From positions 1 to 53,528 of the forward strand of contig JAQBTG010000026.1 of the NCBI GenBank assembly GCA_027624955.1: a DNA stretch of 53,528 nt, given 5' to 3'. The stretch is from Pseudomonadota bacterium. Its GTDB lineage: Bacteria; Pseudomonadota; Alphaproteobacteria; UBA828. A model generated the notes under the pieces. It had not been told where the DNA came from. It was given only the letters and a program-made list of their open reading frames with translations, and searched no databases. Below, piece after piece: positions 8,919-18,739 of this stretch (positions within the stretch are counted from its first letter, which is position 1; each line of letters starts with the position of its first letter). Position numbers and translations under genes: made by a program.

Positions 8919-9104
8919 CCGCAAGGCCAGTTTCTTCCAGATCTTTGAGGGTGGACGTCAATAATTTCCTGTGTCGGGCCGGTTGCGTTCTGATCCTTCT
9001 TCTGGCACTTTCCGCGCGCGCAAAAATCGGGTGCCGGGATTCGCGGCGCTCGCTGGGTATTTACCTAGGCATTTTCACTTTTTCTATTAGAGGGCCAGGC
9101 AGAG

Positions 9105-11198
9105 ATGGACGGGATTTATTGGTTCGCAGTGGGCTGCGGTATCGTTGCTCTGCTTTATGGAATTTATGCCGTTCGCTCGGTGCTTGCCGCCAGCTCCGGC
9201 AATGAACGTATGCAGGAAATTGCCGGCGCGATTCAGGAAGGCGCGCGCGCCTACTTGAACCGGCAATATATGACGATTGGCGTGGTTGGTGTCGTCATCT
9301 TCGTCATTCTGTTGGTTCTGCTTGGCTATAAGGTCGGTATCGGCTTCGCCATCGGCGCCATTTTGTCGGCCGCTGCAGGTTATATCGGCATGTATGTTTC
9401 GGTGCGCGCAAACGTGCGCACCGCTGAAGCAGCGCGCAAGGGAATAGCGCCTGCTCTTAACATCGCTTTTCGCTCTGGCGCCGTGACCGGCATGCTGGTG
9501 GTCGGCCTCGGGCTGCTCGGTGTGGCGGTTTATTACGGCATCCTGCTGTCGGCGGATGTCGATACTGGGACGATTTTGGAATCGCTTGTGGCACTCGGTT
9601 TCGGCGGCTCGCTGATTTCGATTTTTGCCCGCCTCGGCGGCGGTATCTTCACCAAAGGCGCCGATGTGGGCGCTGATCTGGTCGGCAAGGTCGAAGCGGG
9701 AATTCCCGAAGACGATCCACGCAATCCGGCCACTATCGCTGATAATGTTGGCGACAATGTCGGCGACTGTGCCGGCATGGCGGCGGATCTGTTCGAGACC
9801 TTTGCGGTGACCATCGTTGCGACGATGTTGCTCACCGCCGTTTATTTCAGTGGCGACATGCTGGATACCATGATGCTTTATCCGCTCGCTCTTGGCGGCG
9901 TCGGCATCTTGGCCTCGGTGCTCGGCACCTTCTTCGTCCGCCTCGGCAAAAGCCAAAAAATCATGTCGGCGCTGTATAAGGGCTTTCTTGCTTCGTCGGT
10001 CATCGCTGCGGTGGCATTTTATTTCGTCACCGAGTGGGTTGTCGGCTGGGGCACGGAATTCATGATCGGCGATACGGCGGCCACCGGCGGCGACCTTTTT
10101 TGGTGCGGCCTGATTGGTCTGGTCGTGACCGGACTGATGATCTGGGTGACGGAATATTACACCTCGACCGAATACAAGCCGGTCAAATCCATCGCCAAGG
10201 CTTCGACCACCGGGGACGCGACCAACATCATCCAGGGCCTTGCGGTCTCGATGCAGGCGACCGCGATTCCGGCGCTCATTATTTCCGCCGGTATCATTCT
10301 GGCCTATCTCTTTGCCGGCCTGTTCGGTATCGCAATCGCGGTGACCGCGATGTTGGCGTTGGCCGGCATGGTCGTGGCGCTCGATGCCTATGGACCGGTG
10401 ACCGATAATGCCGGCGGCATCGCTGAGATGGCCGATCTGCCGGAAGACGTGCGCAAGACGACCGACGCGCTCGATGCGGTCGGCAATACCACCAAGGCGG
10501 TGACTAAAGGTTACGCAATTGCGTCGGCCGGTCTGGCGGCTCTGGTGTTGTTCGCTGCATTCACTCAGGACATCGGGCGATATTTCCCTGATCTGGAGAG
10601 GCTCACTTTCTCGTTGAGCAATCCGTATGTCGTGGTCGGGCTCTTTATCGGCGGTCTGATGCCGTTCCTCTTCGCCTCGATGGCCATGCTTTCCGTCGGC
10701 CGCGCCGCGGCAGAGGTGGTCATCGAAGTCCGCCGGCAATTTAAGGAAATTCCCGGCATCATGGAAGGCACCGGCAAACCGGAATATGGTCGTGCTGTGG
10801 ACCTGTTGACGCGTTCAGCGATCCGCGAAATGGTGTTGCCGTCACTCCTGCCGATTGTGGCGCCGATAGCTCTCTATATCGTCATTTGGCTGATCGCCGG
10901 CCAGGCAGCGGCGCTGTCTTCTCTCGGCGCCATGTTGATGGGCACGATCGTCACCGGGCTGTTCCTTGCCCTTTCAATGACGGCGGGCGGCGGTGCTTGG
11001 GACAACGCCAAGAAATACATCGAGGACGGCAATCACGGCGGCAAGGGCTCCGACGCTCATAAGGCGGCGGTGACCGGCGATACAGTCGGCGACCCCTATA
11101 AGGACACTGCCGGCCCGGCGATCAACCCGATGATCAAAATAACCAACATCGTGGCGATCCTGATGTTGGCGATCATCGCCATGATCACTGGCGGCTGA
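9105..11198 (+). CDS. hppA: Membrane-bound proton-pumping inorganic pyrophosphatase
   Basis: HppA hydrolyses pyrophosphate and pumps protons across the inner membrane. It has 697 residues and about 16 membrane helices. The catalytic loops are clear: [20 protein letters not shown] (about 185-204), [13 protein letters not shown], and near the C-terminus [10 protein letters not shown] and [14 protein letters not shown]. The sequence [10 protein letters not shown] places Lys464 where K+-dependent enzymes carry Ala, so this should be the K+-independent class, as in Rhodospirillum rubrum. It stands alone after a 186-base gap and is closed by a strong terminator, so it is probably its own transcription unit. 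Confidence 0.97.
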   Translation: MDGIYWFAVGCGIVALLYGIYAVRSVLAASSGNERMQEIAGAIQEGARAYLNRQYMTIGVVGVVIFVILLVLLGYKVGIGFAIGAILSAAAGYIGMYVSVRANVRTAEAARKGIAPALNIAFRSGAVTGMLVVGLGLLGVAVYYGILLSADVDTGTILESLVALGFGGSLISIFARLGGGIFTKGADVGADLVGKVEAGIPEDDPRNPATIADNVGDNVGDCAGMAADLFETFAVTIVATMLLTAVYFSGDMLDTMMLYPLALGGVGILASVLGTFFVRLGKSQKIMSALYKGFLASSVIAAVAFYFVTEWVVGWGTEFMIGDTAATGGDLFWCGLIGLVVTGLMIWVTEYYTSTEYKPVKSIAKASTTGDATNIIQGLAVSMQATAIPALIISAGIILAYLFAGLFGIAIAVTAMLALAGMVVALDAYGPVTDNAGGIAEMADLPEDVRKTTDALDAVGNTTKAVTKGYAIASAGLAALVLFAAFTQDIGRYFPDLERLTFSLSNPYVVVGLFIGGLMPFLFASMAMLSVGRAAAEVVIEVRRQFKEIPGIMEGTGKPEYGRAVDLLTRSAIREMVLPSLLPIVAPIALYIVIWLIAGQAAALSSLGAMLMGTIVTGLFLALSMTAGGGAWDNAKKYIEDGNHGGKGSDAHKAAVTGDTVGDPYKDTAGPAINPMIKITNIVAILMLAIIAMITGG

Positions 11199-11238
11199 CA
11201 CCACACCGGAGAGCGGCGTCACATAAAACTCGGGAAAT

Positions 11239-11268
11239 GCGGGGGGCGGTTGCTCCCCGCTTTTTTTT
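11239..11268 (+). terminator. Rho-independent terminator after hppA
   Basis: GCGGGG at 11239-11244 pairs with CCCCGC at 11255-11260, with a further GC pairing in the loop region, and eight T follow at 11261-11268. It is 40 bases past the hppA stop. The leftward bamE gene ends 30 bases further on, so this site separates the two convergent units. Confidence 0.9.
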
Positions 11269-11299
11269 CTTTGGTCAGTCGCGCGACGCTGAAAGGCGC

Positions 11300-11770
11300 T
11301 TAGCGCGGAACCGAAACTCCGATATTGCCCAGGAGCTGCTGGAAAAAACCCAACTGGCGGCCCTTGGTCGGGGTCGTCCTGTCGACCGGGTCAATATCGC
11401 GCGCTTCGTCGTTCGACAACTGCGCCACCTCTTTGACGAATCCCGCCGTGTCGAATTCCACCACCACGACCTTCGCCTCGATCAGGTCCGGATCGTAAAA
11501 CGCAAGCTGCTCGGTTCTGCGTGTGATGTAGTACCAGCGGCTATCCTCGAACGTGCCGATCGCGGTTGGCGAGCCCAGCATATCGAGCACTTGGTCGCGC
11601 GTCTGCTGGCCGGGTTTGATCAGCGCCAGGGCTTCCGGATTGGGCACATGGCCGCGCATATCAACCGCCGGTGCGCAGCCGGCGATAGCCAGCGCCGTCA
11701 CCACAACAATCGCCGCCACGGGCCCAGTACGGCGCGCATCAATGCGGCGGTAATTTAAGAATTTCATCAT
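11300..11770 (-). CDS. bamE: Outer membrane assembly lipoprotein BamE
   Basis: BamE (SmpA/OmlA) is a small lipoprotein of the BAM complex that folds beta-barrel proteins into the outer membrane. From the ATG pair at 11770/11767 it has 156 residues. A signal peptide with hydrophobic core (18-30) ends in a lipobox at AIAG-Cys32. The mature part has the BamE signatures ALIKPGQQTRDQVLDMLGSP and SRWYYITRR. Longer open reading upstream to 11881 is not used, because the signal peptide would then be internal. It is divergent from the cytochrome bc1 chaperone gene. Confidence 0.92.
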   Translation of the reverse strand: MMKFLNYRRIDARRTGPVAAIVVVTALAIAGCAPAVDMRGHVPNPEALALIKPGQQTRDQVLDMLGSPTAIGTFEDSRWYYITRRTEQLAFYDPDLIEAKVVVVEFDTAGFVKEVAQLSNDEARDIDPVDRTTPTKGRQLGFFQQLLGNIGVSVPR

Positions 11771-11882
11771 GGTCGGGATATTATAGCGCGTGTGAGCGGC
11801 CTGTGCCGTATAAGGATGACGCGGAGCGAAAAAAATGCGCGCCGCGTACGAATCTGTCAACGCTGTTGAGACGAATACCAAA

Positions 11883-12488
11883 ATGAAATTGCTGAGTGGC
11901 TTGATCCGCCATGCCAGACGGCGCGGCCGGGAGCGGGACCAGGCGCTTTCCCTCTATATTGCCGCGGTCGAGCAGGCGCGCCGGCCGGGTTTTTACACCG
12001 ATTGCGGGGTGGCCGATAGTTTAGACGGCCGCTTTGATCTGATCGTGCTGCATGTATTTCTGGTCGTGCGCGCGCTGCGCCCGTCGGGTGAGCCGGGCAA
12101 GCGCCTGTCCGATCTGATGTTCAAGATCATGATGGACGATATGGATATGAATTTGCGCGAGATGGGCGTCGGCGACCTCAGCGTTGGTAAGCGCGTTAAA
12201 TCGATGGCGCGGGCATTTTACGGCCGCGCGGCCGCCTACGACGCGGCCTTTGACGCGGAACGGGATGCAGCGCCGGACGCGGCAGTCGAAGAGCGCCTGG
12301 AGGCGACACTCCAGCGCAATATTTATGGCGCGGAAGAGCCCGATCCCGGTGCGCTTGCCCTGCTTCTCGGTTACGTCAGCCGGGCTGAAACGGCTTTGGC
12401 GGCAGAGCCCGCCGCGGACTTACTCTCGGGTCAGGTCACATTCGCTGTCGCTCCGGGCGACCCTCCGGCTTCAGAGCGGGCCGAATAG
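11883..12488 (+). CDS. Ubiquinol-cytochrome c chaperone (CBP3/UQCC1 family)
   Basis: Homologue of mitochondrial Cbp3/UQCC1, which binds newly made cytochrome b and assists bc1 complex assembly. I chose the ATG at 11883 (MKLLSGLIRH), giving 201 residues; the frame is open to 11835. Family landmarks are LYIAAVEQARRPGFYTDCGV, DSLDGRFDLIVLHVFLVVRAL and LMFKIMMDDMDMNLREMGVGDLSVGKRVK. In alphaproteobacteria it characteristically sits between divergent bamE and the DUF177 gene, as here. The C-terminal 60 residues are rich in Ala and acidic residues and look less conserved. Confidence 0.9.
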   Translation: MKLLSGLIRHARRRGRERDQALSLYIAAVEQARRPGFYTDCGVADSLDGRFDLIVLHVFLVVRALRPSGEPGKRLSDLMFKIMMDDMDMNLREMGVGDLSVGKRVKSMARAFYGRAAAYDAAFDAERDAAPDAAVEERLEATLQRNIYGAEEPDPGALALLLGYVSRAETALAAEPAADLLSGQVTFAVAPGDPPASERAE

Positions 12489-12672
12489 ATAAGGAATCCG
12501 GGCGATTGAAGGCGGTCGGCCGGAATAACAAGCGGCCATATTGACCTCCGAGGCCGGTCCTCATATTGTGCCCGCCCGGTCGCCTGCTGATCAGCGAATT
12601 ATTTCCTGTAGCGGCCGGAATTCGGCGCTTGGCGCCGGCGCTTTTCCTGTCCTGTGAGAGGTTCTTATTGTC

Positions 12673-13233
12673 GTGGACAATATAGTCGCGAATTTGGAGT
12701 TTCCCCGCCCAATCGACGTGAGCGATTTGCCGGCTCATGGCCTGGACATCTCGGTCCAAGCGACCCCGGCGGAACGCGAAGCGCTGTGCCGGCGTTTCGA
12801 GTTGGTGGAATTGCGGACTCTCGAGGCGCGCATCCGCGTAGAGCGCGCCCGCGACGGGGACGGCGGTGCGGCAATCCGCGTGCAGGCAGAGCTGCATGGT
12901 GAAGTTACGCATCAATGCGTTGTCTCGTTGGAGCCCTTTCCGGTGGAAGTGGATGAAGAATTCTCGATTCTATTCCAATTTAGCGCCACCAAGCCGGGAG
13001 ACTCCGGCGATCTCGAAGATGTTATGGCGGAAAACTCGCCCGAACCCCTCGATACGCCGGAAATCGATGTCGGCGAATTGGTCGCACAACATATGGCTCT
13101 GGCTCTCGATCCCTATCCTCGCGGTCCCGGTGCGCGGCTGGAATTGAGCGCCGAAGAAGCCCATATCTCGGACCTTGCGGCACGGCCAGACAACCCGTTC
13201 GCAATACTTGGACAACTCAAACACAAAATGTAA
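12673..13233 (+). CDS. DUF177 / YceD family protein
   Basis: YceD-type proteins precede rpmF in many bacteria and are linked to 23S rRNA or ribosome biogenesis (plant DUF177 homologues). This one has 186 residues from a GTG start at 12673. The core motif with Cys, HQCVVSLEPFPVEVDEEFSILF (split around 77-98), is visible, followed by an acidic stretch (DLEDVMAENSPEPLD) and VGELVAQHMALALDPYPRGPG, all typical. A gap of about 100 bases separates it from rpmF. Confidence 0.9.
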   Translation: MDNIVANLEFPRPIDVSDLPAHGLDISVQATPAEREALCRRFELVELRTLEARIRVERARDGDGGAAIRVQAELHGEVTHQCVVSLEPFPVEVDEEFSILFQFSATKPGDSGDLEDVMAENSPEPLDTPEIDVGELVAQHMALALDPYPRGPGARLELSAEEAHISDLAARPDNPFAILGQLKHKM

Positions 13234-13335
13234 TGTTCTGAACCCACGGCTCGGCGCAAATCAAAAAGGATCGCCGCTACTTGCATTGCAAGTGGTCGGC
13301 GGGGCGTGCCGAACTATGCTAGAGAAAGTATCGTT

Positions 13336-13521
13336 ATGGCAGTTCCAAAGAAAAAAATCTCAGTTTCCCGTCGCGGTCAGCGGCGCTCTCACGACGCGCT
13401 GAAACGCGTCAACGCGGTTGAATGTTCCAATTGCGGTGAATTAAAGCGACCGCACCACGTATGCGCCTCCTGCGGTCATTACGGCGATCACGAAGTCGCT
13501 GAGCCCGCGGTTGTGGCGTAA
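13336..13521 (+). CDS. rpmF: 50S ribosomal protein L32
   Basis: Small protein of the large ribosomal subunit. The true start is the ATG at 13336 (MAVPKKKIS), giving 61 residues; the open frame begins 10 codons earlier. The N-terminal [20 protein letters not shown] is diagnostic. It carries the zinc-ribbon Cys pairs CSNCG and CASCG, so this is the Zn-binding (C+) form. It leads into the plsX-fabH fatty-acid genes with 30 bases between, the normal order across many bacteria. Confidence 0.97.
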   Translation: MAVPKKKISVSRRGQRRSHDALKRVNAVECSNCGELKRPHHVCASCGHYGDHEVAEPAVVA

Positions 13522-13551
13522 CCAGACATTTAGGGCCGGAGTGCTCTGAAC

Positions 13552-14601
13552 ATGGGCCAGGAAATCATACTTGCGCTGGACGCAATGGGTGGCGATCAGG
13601 CGCCGGGTATGGTTCTCAAGGGCGCTAATATCGCGCGGTTGCGCTATCCCGATTTGCGGTTTGTTTTGTTCGGCAATGAATCGGTTATTCAACCGGTGTT
13701 AAAGCCCCTCAAGAAGCTGGCCGCAGTCTGCACGATCCAACATACCGACGAGACCATTAAGAGCGACGAAAAACTATCGGTGGTGCTGCGCAAACGGCGG
13801 AAGTCGAGCATGAGCCTGGCCGTGGATGCTGTCGGCAGAGGTGAAGCACATGGCGTCGTTTCAGCCGGCAATACCGGCGCACTGATGGCGTTCGCCAAGA
13901 TCGTCCTTAAAACACTCCCCGGCATCGACCGCCCCGCCATGGGTTCGATATTCCCAACCCAGCGCGGCGAGAGCGTGATGCTCGATTTAGGCGCCAACAT
14001 CGATTGTAATTCTGCCAATTTGGTGCAGTTCGCCATCATGGGCGAGGTCTTTGCACGCAATGTTCTGGGCGTGAACGAACCTACGGTTGGCTTGCTGAAT
14101 ATCGGCTCCGAGGAAGGCAAGGGCAACGAGACCATCCGCAACGCGGCGGCTGCTTTGCGCCAATCCGGATTGCCAATCCATTTTTACGGATTTGTCGAGG
14201 GCGATGATATCGCGGCCGGGACCGTCGATGTCGTCGTAACCGATGGATTTGCCGGCAATATAGCGCTGAAAACAGCCGAGGGTACGGCGCGCCTTTATGG
14301 TGGTTATATCCGCAATGCCTTCAAGCGCTCTTTGATGTCGCGTGCCGGCTATTTGCTGGCTCGCCCGGCACTTAAAATGCTGCGCGAGCGCCTTGATCCG
14401 CGGACCTACAATGGCGCGATGTTTCTGGGCGTGAACGGTGTGGCGGTTAAAAGTCATGGCGGCACTGATCACAAGGGTTTTGCCAATGCTTTGTCCGTGG
14501 CGGCGGACATGGTCAGCCAAGGCATTAATCCCAAGATCATCGAAGAGTTATCGCGCATCAAGATCGTGGAGCCGCTAGAGCCAAAAAGAGCCGCAGTTTA
14601 G
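13552..14601 (+). CDS. plsX: Phosphate acyltransferase PlsX
   Basis: PlsX converts acyl-ACP to acyl-phosphate, the donor for PlsY in glycerolipid synthesis; it is a peripheral membrane enzyme. The 349-residue length is normal. Motifs include LALDAMGGDQAPGMV at the N-terminus, VSAGNTGALMAFAK around 103-116, and VVVTDGFAGNIALKTAEG near 226-243. The stop codon directly abuts the ATG of fabH (TAGATG), so the two are coupled. Confidence 0.97.
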   Translation: MGQEIILALDAMGGDQAPGMVLKGANIARLRYPDLRFVLFGNESVIQPVLKPLKKLAAVCTIQHTDETIKSDEKLSVVLRKRRKSSMSLAVDAVGRGEAHGVVSAGNTGALMAFAKIVLKTLPGIDRPAMGSIFPTQRGESVMLDLGANIDCNSANLVQFAIMGEVFARNVLGVNEPTVGLLNIGSEEGKGNETIRNAAAALRQSGLPIHFYGFVEGDDIAAGTVDVVVTDGFAGNIALKTAEGTARLYGGYIRNAFKRSLMSRAGYLLARPALKMLRERLDPRTYNGAMFLGVNGVAVKSHGGTDHKGFANALSVAADMVSQGINPKIIEELSRIKIVEPLEPKRAAV

Positions 14602-15573
14602 ATGCTGCGTTCTCGTATTATTGGTTGCGGCGCCTATTTACCGGAAAAAGTGGTCTCAAACGAAGAACTGGCGAAGACTGTCGATACGTCCAGCGAATGG
14701 ATTATTGAGCGCACCGGCATTACCCAGCGCCATATCGCGGCGGAGGGCCAACTCACTTCTGATCTGGCACATGCCGCCGCGGAACGCGCCATCTCTGCTG
14801 CCGGCATTGATGTCAGCGAGCTAGATTTGCTCGTGCTGGCAACATCCACGCCCGACAATACTTTTCCGGCAACGGCAACTAAGGTTCAGGCCCGCCTCGG
14901 CATGCGCCAGGGCGTCGCCTTCGATGTCCAGGCCGTCTGTGCCGGATTTATCTGCGCCCTCTCGGTGGCCGATAAATTCCTGATCTCGGGGCAGGCAAAA
15001 AAAGCCCTGATCATCGGCGCGGAGACCTATTCACGGATATTGGATTGGACCGACCGGACGACCTGCGTGTTGTTCGGCGATGGTGCTGGCGCAGCCGTTT
15101 TGAGTGCTGAAGAGTCGACGGGAAACGGCGCAGAGCGGGGAATACTCGCAGTCAAACTGCATTCCGACGGCCGTCACTACAACGCGCTTTACGTCGATGG
15201 CGGGGTTTCTTCTAGCCAAACCGCTGGTTATCTTCGGATGCAGGGTAAGGAAGTTTATCGAAATGCGGTGATAAATCTGGCGACCGTTGCCGGAGAAGCA
15301 CTGGATGCGGCTGGCCTGGTCCCGAGCGACATCGATTGGCTGGTGCCGCATCAGGCCAATCTGCGCATCATGAACGCCATTGCCCAGCGCCTCGACCTGC
15401 CGCCTGAGAAAATGGTGGTGACCGTGGATCATCATGCCAATACATCTTCCGCCTCCATTCCCTTGGCGCTGGTCGAAGCGATTGAGGATGGTCGAATCAA
15501 GAGCGGTGATCTGGTCCTGATGGAGGCCATTGGCGGCGGATTCGTCTGGGGTTCCGCTGTAGCGCGCTGGTAA
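14602..15573 (+). CDS. fabH: 3-oxoacyl-ACP synthase III (FabH)
   Basis: FabH starts type II fatty-acid synthesis by condensing acetyl-CoA with malonyl-ACP. The 323-residue thiolase-fold protein has the catalytic triad Cys113 (DVQAVCAGF), His250 ([11 protein letters not shown]) and Asn280 ([12 protein letters not shown]). The ACP-binding and CoA-arginine regions ([15 protein letters not shown]) are intact. It directly follows plsX and precedes the IHF alpha gene by 118 bases. Confidence 0.97.
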   Translation: MLRSRIIGCGAYLPEKVVSNEELAKTVDTSSEWIIERTGITQRHIAAEGQLTSDLAHAAAERAISAAGIDVSELDLLVLATSTPDNTFPATATKVQARLGMRQGVAFDVQAVCAGFICALSVADKFLISGQAKKALIIGAETYSRILDWTDRTTCVLFGDGAGAAVLSAEESTGNGAERGILAVKLHSDGRHYNALYVDGGVSSSQTAGYLRMQGKEVYRNAVINLATVAGEALDAAGLVPSDIDWLVPHQANLRIMNAIAQRLDLPPEKMVVTVDHHANTSSASIPLALVEAIEDGRIKSGDLVLMEAIGGGFVWGSAVARW

Positions 15574-15691
15574 GATCGCCACTCCTTGGCATAAGACGCT
15601 GAGACGGCCCGAAAAATTGGCATCGCGCGTGTTGACGGCCTCGTCCCAAAACGCTACCGTTTCGTCCTCAGTTTGAGGGGGCAATCCAAAT

Positions 15692-16045
15692 ATGACCGGC
15701 AATACGGTCACGCGCGCCGATCTGGCCGAAGCAGTGTTTCGCGAAGTCGGGCTATCACGCAACGAATCAGCGAAACTTGTTGAATCCGTACTCGGCCTAA
15801 TAACCGATAGTCTGGCGCAAGGTGAAACAGTAAAAATTTCATCTTTCGGCAGCTTTTCCGTGCGCTTGAAGGGCGAGAGAATCGGACGCAATCCAAAAAC
15901 CGGTGAAGAAGTGCCAATCTTGCCGCGTAGGGTCTTGGTATTTCGCGCGTCGCATGTGCTGAAAGATCAGATCAACGGTCTACCGCCTGCGGATGAGGTG
16001 AGTGGGTCCATAGGGTTTTCGCCGTCAGTCGACCCGGCCAACTAA
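15692..16045 (+). CDS. ihfA: Integration host factor subunit alpha
   Basis: IHF alpha pairs with IHF beta to bend DNA sharply at specific sites in replication, recombination and promoters. The protein has 117 residues and typical stretches [43 protein letters not shown] and [13 protein letters not shown]. The beta-arm proline (NPKTG) that intercalates in DNA is present. The C-terminus is about 15 residues longer than E. coli IhfA. It is followed 3 bases later by a MerR-family gene, the standard alphaproteobacterial order after fabH. Confidence 0.93.
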   Translation: MTGNTVTRADLAEAVFREVGLSRNESAKLVESVLGLITDSLAQGETVKISSFGSFSVRLKGERIGRNPKTGEEVPILPRRVLVFRASHVLKDQINGLPPADEVSGSIGFSPSVDPAN

Positions 16046-16048
16046 TAC

Positions 16049-16477
16049 ATGGCGAATATTGATTCGACCGAGACGGTGTCCGGGCGGGCGAGTAAGTCTC
16101 CGGATGCATTTCGAACAATTCGCGAGGTCTCCGAAGAACTTGACGTTCCTCAGCACGTGCTGCGCTTCTGGGAGACCAAGTTCAATCAAGTTCGGCCGTT
16201 AAAGCGCGGTGGCGGTCGGCGCTATTACCGCCCTGAGGATGTCGAGTTGCTGCGCCGCATCCGCACCCTGCTATATGCCGATGGTTACACCATCCGTGGC
16301 GTTCAGAAGCTTATGCGTGAAACCGGCGGTAAAATGCCGGACGTCGTGTCCGCTCCCGAACCCGCCGCGCCGGCGCCGGCTAAGTTGGCGTCAGAATTTT
16401 CCGAGCGCAGCAAAGAGTTATTGGCTGAGTTGGAAACGCTGCGCGATATGCTGCGCGGCCGTATTCCCCGCCAATAG
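16049..16477 (+). CDS. MerR-family transcriptional regulator
   Basis: A 142-residue regulator with an N-terminal winged helix-turn-helix of MerR type: [23 protein letters not shown] (split, about 24-46), then [36 protein letters not shown]. There is no Cys-rich C-terminal metal site; the tail is an Ala/Pro linker and a short helix ([19 protein letters not shown]), so the effector is unknown. This conserved neighbour of ihfA resembles the group sometimes called HlyU/CarA-like MerR proteins in alphaproteobacteria. It is co-transcribed with ihfA (3-base gap). Confidence 0.9.
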   Translation: MANIDSTETVSGRASKSPDAFRTIREVSEELDVPQHVLRFWETKFNQVRPLKRGGGRRYYRPEDVELLRRIRTLLYADGYTIRGVQKLMRETGGKMPDVVSAPEPAAPAPAKLASEFSERSKELLAELETLRDMLRGRIPRQ

Positions 16478-16607
16478 ACTTCGCCCGGCACAGCATCGTA
16501 TCCGCAACCGATACAACGGCGGCCCCCTAGTGCCCGGCAAATTGCACAGGCGGAAAGCGGACGGTATAATAAGCCTCTTCCACGCCCACTCTTGCGGCAT
16601 GGTATTT

Positions 16608-16684
16608 CGGAGCGTGGCGCAGCCTGGTAGCGCACTTGTCTGGGGGACAAGGGGTCGTGGGTTCGAATCCCGCCGCTCCGACCA
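16608..16684 (+). tRNA. tRNA-Pro(GGG)
   Basis: A full cloverleaf can be drawn by eye. The acceptor CGGAGCG (16608-16614) pairs with CGCTCCG (16674-16680), followed by encoded ACCA. The D-arm region contains GCGCAGCCTGGTAGCGC. The anticodon stem CTTGT/ACAAG encloses loop CTGGGGG with anticodon GGG. The T-arm is GTGGGTTCGAATCCCGC. The length is 77 bases with CCA. Confidence 0.97.
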
Positions 16685-16746
16685 TTCGTTTCAAACAGCC
16701 GACAGTCTAATCCCAATGCCGGCTGTCATTGACGAGCCCGGATAAG

Positions 16747-17433
16747 ATGTGCGGGCGCTTTTCCCAATTCTATAGTTGGCAGGAAGTTCACGCCTATCTG
16801 AATATATTTGGCGCCGCGCGCAATTTGCCGGCGCGCTACAATATCGCGCCGACCCAGGACGCTGCGGTAGTGCGGCAGGGGGCAGAAGGCCGTGATCTGG
16901 ACTTTCTACACTGGGGCCTGGTGCCATCCTGGACCAAGGACAGTTCCATGGCGGCGCGGATGATCAATGCGCGGGCCGAAACCGTGGCGCAAAAACCCTC
17001 CTTCCGCAGCGCCTTCCAGAAGCGCCGCTGCCTGGTGCCGGCCGATGGGTTTTACGAATGGCGCGGTGCAAAAGGCGCGAAACAACCCTATCGCATCCTG
17101 AGCCCGGATCGCGGGGTATTCGCTTTTGCCGGTCTTTGGGAGCGCTGGAAAATGGCTGACAGTGAGCCGCTCGAGAGCTTTACCATCATCACCACCGAAG
17201 CCAACGGCAAATTGGCGCCGTTGCACGCGCGTATGCCGGTCATTCTTGATCCGACGGATTTCGAACGCTGGCTATCGCCCGATCTCACGGCCAATGACGC
17301 GCAGGCTCTGTTGCGCCCGGCGCCCGATGACGCTGTGGAATTCCATGCGGTCAGCAAGCATGTGAACAACGCGCGTAATGACGATCCGGGTTGTATCGAG
17401 CCAGTTTCCGATGATCAAGACAGGGATGTTTAA
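16747..17433 (+). CDS. SRAP-family protein (YedK/HMCES-like)
   Basis: SRAP proteins form a covalent thiazolidine with abasic sites in single-stranded DNA through Cys2, protecting forks. The ATG at 16747 gives MCGRFSQF, which places Cys at position 2 as required after Met removal; the open frame upstream is ignored for that reason. The protein has 228 residues. Other active-site motifs are PARYNIAPTQ, HWGLVPSW, NARAETV, CLVPADGFYEW with the catalytic Glu, and LHARMPVIL with the His. It stands alone downstream of tRNA-Pro. Confidence 0.95.
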   Translation: MCGRFSQFYSWQEVHAYLNIFGAARNLPARYNIAPTQDAAVVRQGAEGRDLDFLHWGLVPSWTKDSSMAARMINARAETVAQKPSFRSAFQKRRCLVPADGFYEWRGAKGAKQPYRILSPDRGVFAFAGLWERWKMADSEPLESFTIITTEANGKLAPLHARMPVILDPTDFERWLSPDLTANDAQALLRPAPDDAVEFHAVSKHVNNARNDDPGCIEPVSDDQDRDV

Positions 17434-17482
17434 CTGCCCGCACACAGCTTGCACGCGGGCGCAAACGTGGGATAGATAAGAT

Positions 17483-18265
17483 ATGGATGATTCGCAGACT
17501 CACGATGCCGCCCGCCTGCTCCACGCCGCTTGGCGAGACCAAAAGCCGATTCCCGGGTTACCCGATGCATGCCGGCCACAAAACCTTGACGATGGCTACC
17601 GTATTCAGGCGGCGCTCGCGGCTGTGCATGATGTACCGGTAGCCGGTTACAAGATCGGCGCAACCAACAAAGTGGCGCAGCGTTTATTTGATGTCGACGC
17701 GCCGTTTTTCGGGCGGATATTTGCGCCCTCGGTGCTCGACAGTCCGGCCGAGATCGCGGCGGGTTCGGTTCGCCTTCATATTATCGAGGCGGAATTTGAT
17801 TTTACCCTGAAGAAGGATTTGCCGGCGCGAGACGGCGCCTATTCACGCGACGAAGTGATGGCGGCGGTTGACAATTTACACCCCGCCATCGAGATTCCGG
17901 ATTCGAGATATGAAAATTGGCGTGAAGCGGGAATGCCGCAACTGGTCGCCGACAACGCGATCGCCGCACTTCTGATCCTTGGCCCCCCCGCCGCCGACTG
18001 GCGTGAGCTGGACCTGTCGCGCCACGCGGTTACGGTAAAGGTTAACGGCGAAGCGGTTGACGTGGGATCGGGCGCCAATGTTCTCGGTGATCCGCGCAAT
18101 GTGCTGCTGTGGCTAGCGAATGAGTTATCTGCCCGTGGCCTTGGGCTGAAAGCAGGGCAAGTCGTTACCACGGGAAGTGCCGCGAATGTCATCACGGTCA
18201 AGCCCGGGGATACGGTTGTAGCGGATTTCGGCGATTTGGGCGTTGCCCAGGCGACCTTCGGCTGA
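17483..18265 (+). CDS. 2-keto-4-pentenoate hydratase-family protein
   Basis: A 260-residue member of the fumarylacetoacetate hydrolase superfamily, nearest to MhpD/HpcG hydratases that add water to 2-hydroxypentadienoate in meta-cleavage pathways. Landmarks are GYKIGATNKVAQRLFDVDAPFFGRIFAPSV (in parts, about 53-82), EAEFDFTL with the metal-binding acidic pair, AIEIPDSRY and the C-terminal GDTVVADFGDLG. No other meta-cleavage genes are adjacent, so its substrate is uncertain. HspQ follows 9 bases later. Confidence 0.85.
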   Translation: MDDSQTHDAARLLHAAWRDQKPIPGLPDACRPQNLDDGYRIQAALAAVHDVPVAGYKIGATNKVAQRLFDVDAPFFGRIFAPSVLDSPAEIAAGSVRLHIIEAEFDFTLKKDLPARDGAYSRDEVMAAVDNLHPAIEIPDSRYENWREAGMPQLVADNAIAALLILGPPAADWRELDLSRHAVTVKVNGEAVDVGSGANVLGDPRNVLLWLANELSARGLGLKAGQVVTTGSAANVITVKPGDTVVADFGDLGVAQATFG

Positions 18266-18273
18266 GCCCGCCC

Positions 18274-18606
18274 ATGCGCTCCCCAAGCGCCACGACGTCG
18301 ACGGCCTTATTCGAAATAGGCCAAATCGTGCATCATCGGTTGTTCGGATATCGTGGCGTTGTTCTGGACGTTGATGCTGATTTTCAGGGTGGCGAGGAAT
18401 GGTACGAGCACATGGCACGCTCGCGCCCACCCAAACACCAGCCGTGGTACCATGTTCTGGTCGATGACTCCGAGAACAATACATATGTGGCTGAGCGCAA
18501 TTTGGAGCCGGCGAAAGACCTCGGGCCGGTGCGGCATCATCTGCTAGAGCAAGGCTTGATGCGCTACGAAAATGGCCGTTACCTGGCGGATCGCAAGCTG
18601 GTCTGA
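18274..18606 (+). CDS. hspQ: Heat shock protein HspQ (YccV-like)
   Basis: HspQ was named for hemimethylated oriC DNA binding and is now known as a specificity enhancer of the Lon protease. The protein has 110 residues. It has the YccV beta-barrel sequence FEIGQIVHHRLFGYRGVV, then DVDADF, the PWYHVLVD segment and NNTYVAERNLEP. It is a cytoplasmic protein that closely follows the hydratase gene. Confidence 0.92.
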   Translation: MRSPSATTSTALFEIGQIVHHRLFGYRGVVLDVDADFQGGEEWYEHMARSRPPKHQPWYHVLVDDSENNTYVAERNLEPAKDLGPVRHHLLEQGLMRYENGRYLADRKLV

Positions 18607-18739
18607 GTTCGCGTTCGCGATACGGTTATGCTGCGGCGCAATATTAGGGTGGACATTTGGCTGAATTGGGCCAAAAATATTCGCCATAGTTTGTTTTGCG
18701 TTGCAATATTGCGAACCATCCCGAGAGGAGAGGATTCGA

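Noticed and set aside
9087-10739. A 550-codon open frame on the minus strand
   Set aside because: It is antisense to hppA, rich in His, Gln and Arg as expected for complement reading of GC-rich coding DNA, and has no family signature.
18614-18739. Repeated GCAATATT words before panB as an operator
   Set aside because: Two copies, one in a perfect 10-base palindrome, but no known regulator matches and the copies are 65 bases apart.
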